DNA from: G965230065 sp965230065
GTDB taxonomy: Bacteria; Bacteroidota; Bacteroidia; Cytophagales; Cyclobacteriaceae
Assembly: GCA_965230065.1 (NCBI GenBank)
Contig: OZ245942.1
Span: 1,674,001-1,738,000, forward strand
Reading direction: 5' to 3'
DNA length: 64,000 nt
Shown: one piece after another, positions 63,758 through 64,000 of the stretch
Layout: every line of letters begins with the position of its first letter
Numbering within the stretch: the first letter of the stretch is position 1
Program-made: the position numbers and the translations under genes
The notes under the pieces: model-generated
The model's database searches: none
What the model saw: the letters and a program-made list of their open reading frames with translations, nothing else
Told to the model about the DNA's origin: nothing

Positions 63758-64000
63758 ATGAAAACCTTCGAAAAAATGATCGCCCTTGCTGTTGTATTGT
63801 TGAACACAGCATGTGAACCGTATGATCTTGGACCAAAACCTTCTCCCCCTTCAGGCAATTTGAAAACGATATCTGTCAGTGCGAATCTGGCTCCGGTCAT
63901 TGTGAGTCATGATAACACCATCATGTCATTTAGGTGGAATGGGAGTGCCACCTCTAACCTGGCGGATGAGGTCAATCTATCTCTTTCATATTCGGCCTAC
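63758..64000 (+). CDS. 5' part of a lipoprotein gene
   Basis: ATG 63758 opens a frame that runs to the right edge (81 codons visible). The N-terminus is a lipoprotein signal (MKTFEKMIALAVVLLNTAC, Cys19), followed by a Pro-rich linker (DLGPKPSPPSGN) and the beginning of a beta-rich domain (FRWNGSATSNLADEVNLSL). The remaining part is outside the window. No family was recognised. Confidence 0.72.
   Translation, partial: MKTFEKMIALAVVLLNTACEPYDLGPKPSPPSGNLKTISVSANLAPVIVSHDNTIMSFRWNGSATSNLADEVNLSLSYSAY

Noticed and set aside
1..64000. CRISPR arrays, tRNA or rRNA genes, and a complete insertion sequence
   Set aside because: Scanning found no regularly spaced direct repeats, no cloverleaf-type sequence, and only the dead transposase tail at 62936-63150.

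Overview
The window looks like chromosomal DNA of a Bacteroidota bacterium, probably a Cytophagales-type marine or soil degrader. The support is internal. Three large secreted proteins end in type IX secretion (T9SS, Por) sorting domains. There are many lipoproteins and secreted carbohydrate-active enzymes. There are also two giant hybrid sensor/AraC regulators of the kind this phylum uses to control polymer utilisation. No rRNA, tRNA, CRISPR array or complete insertion sequence was seen. Both window ends cut a gene.

Layout. (1) 1-5 kb: the 3' end of a secreted protein with two near-identical PA14 domains, a DUF2237 protein, a membrane protein, a 47-residue small membrane protein, and a TetR regulator with an alpha/beta hydrolase, each preceded by the same palindrome. 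(2) 5-14.7 kb: sugar-related genes (double SGNH esterase, heparinase II/III-family protein, nucleoside hydrolase, GH10 xylanase), with an apparently orphan moaA and several small envelope proteins. (3) 14.8-35 kb: a 1305-residue ELWxxDGT-repeat secreted protein, then a two-gene Tc (ABC) toxin locus: an upstream 2497-residue fused TcB-TcC protein and a downstream short 1721-residue TcA-like protein. A TPR sensor kinase and a NarL/LuxR response regulator lie next to it. A hairpin-forming repeat of about 65-79 bp occurs upstream of both the ELWxxDGT gene and the TcB-TcC gene, so it either co-regulates them or marks the ends of a segment. (4) 35-46.5 kb: metallophosphoesterase, PhoD-like phosphodiesterase, beta-helix polysaccharide lyase-like protein with a ricin-type lectin domain, Tat-exported enolase-superfamily enzyme, gamma-glutamyltransferase, YdeI-like protein and a class C serine hydrolase. 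(5) 46.5-47.2 kb: remains of a RES/Xre toxin-antitoxin pair. (6) 47.3-58.6 kb: two giant regulators flanking a secreted HExxH protein: a 1411-residue hybrid two-component protein and a 1999-residue kinase-like/AAA/GAF/histidine kinase/receiver/AraC protein whose kinase HRD aspartate is replaced by histidine. (7) 58.8-62.6 kb: a run of FAD oxidoreductase, DUF1326, DinB-like and SMP-30-like genes divergent from the giant kinase. (8) 62.6-64 kb: a truncated gene, a frameshifted IS5-like transposase tail, a second copy of an upstream element, and the start of a lipoprotein gene.

How it fits together. Much of the window serves the breakdown of plant or algal polymers: esterase, lyases, xylanase, sugar-acid enzyme, and large hybrid sensors. 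The most distinctive part is the compact Tc toxin with its own upstream palindromic element and a neighbouring two-component system. Function assignments rest on motif reading only; no database search was possible.
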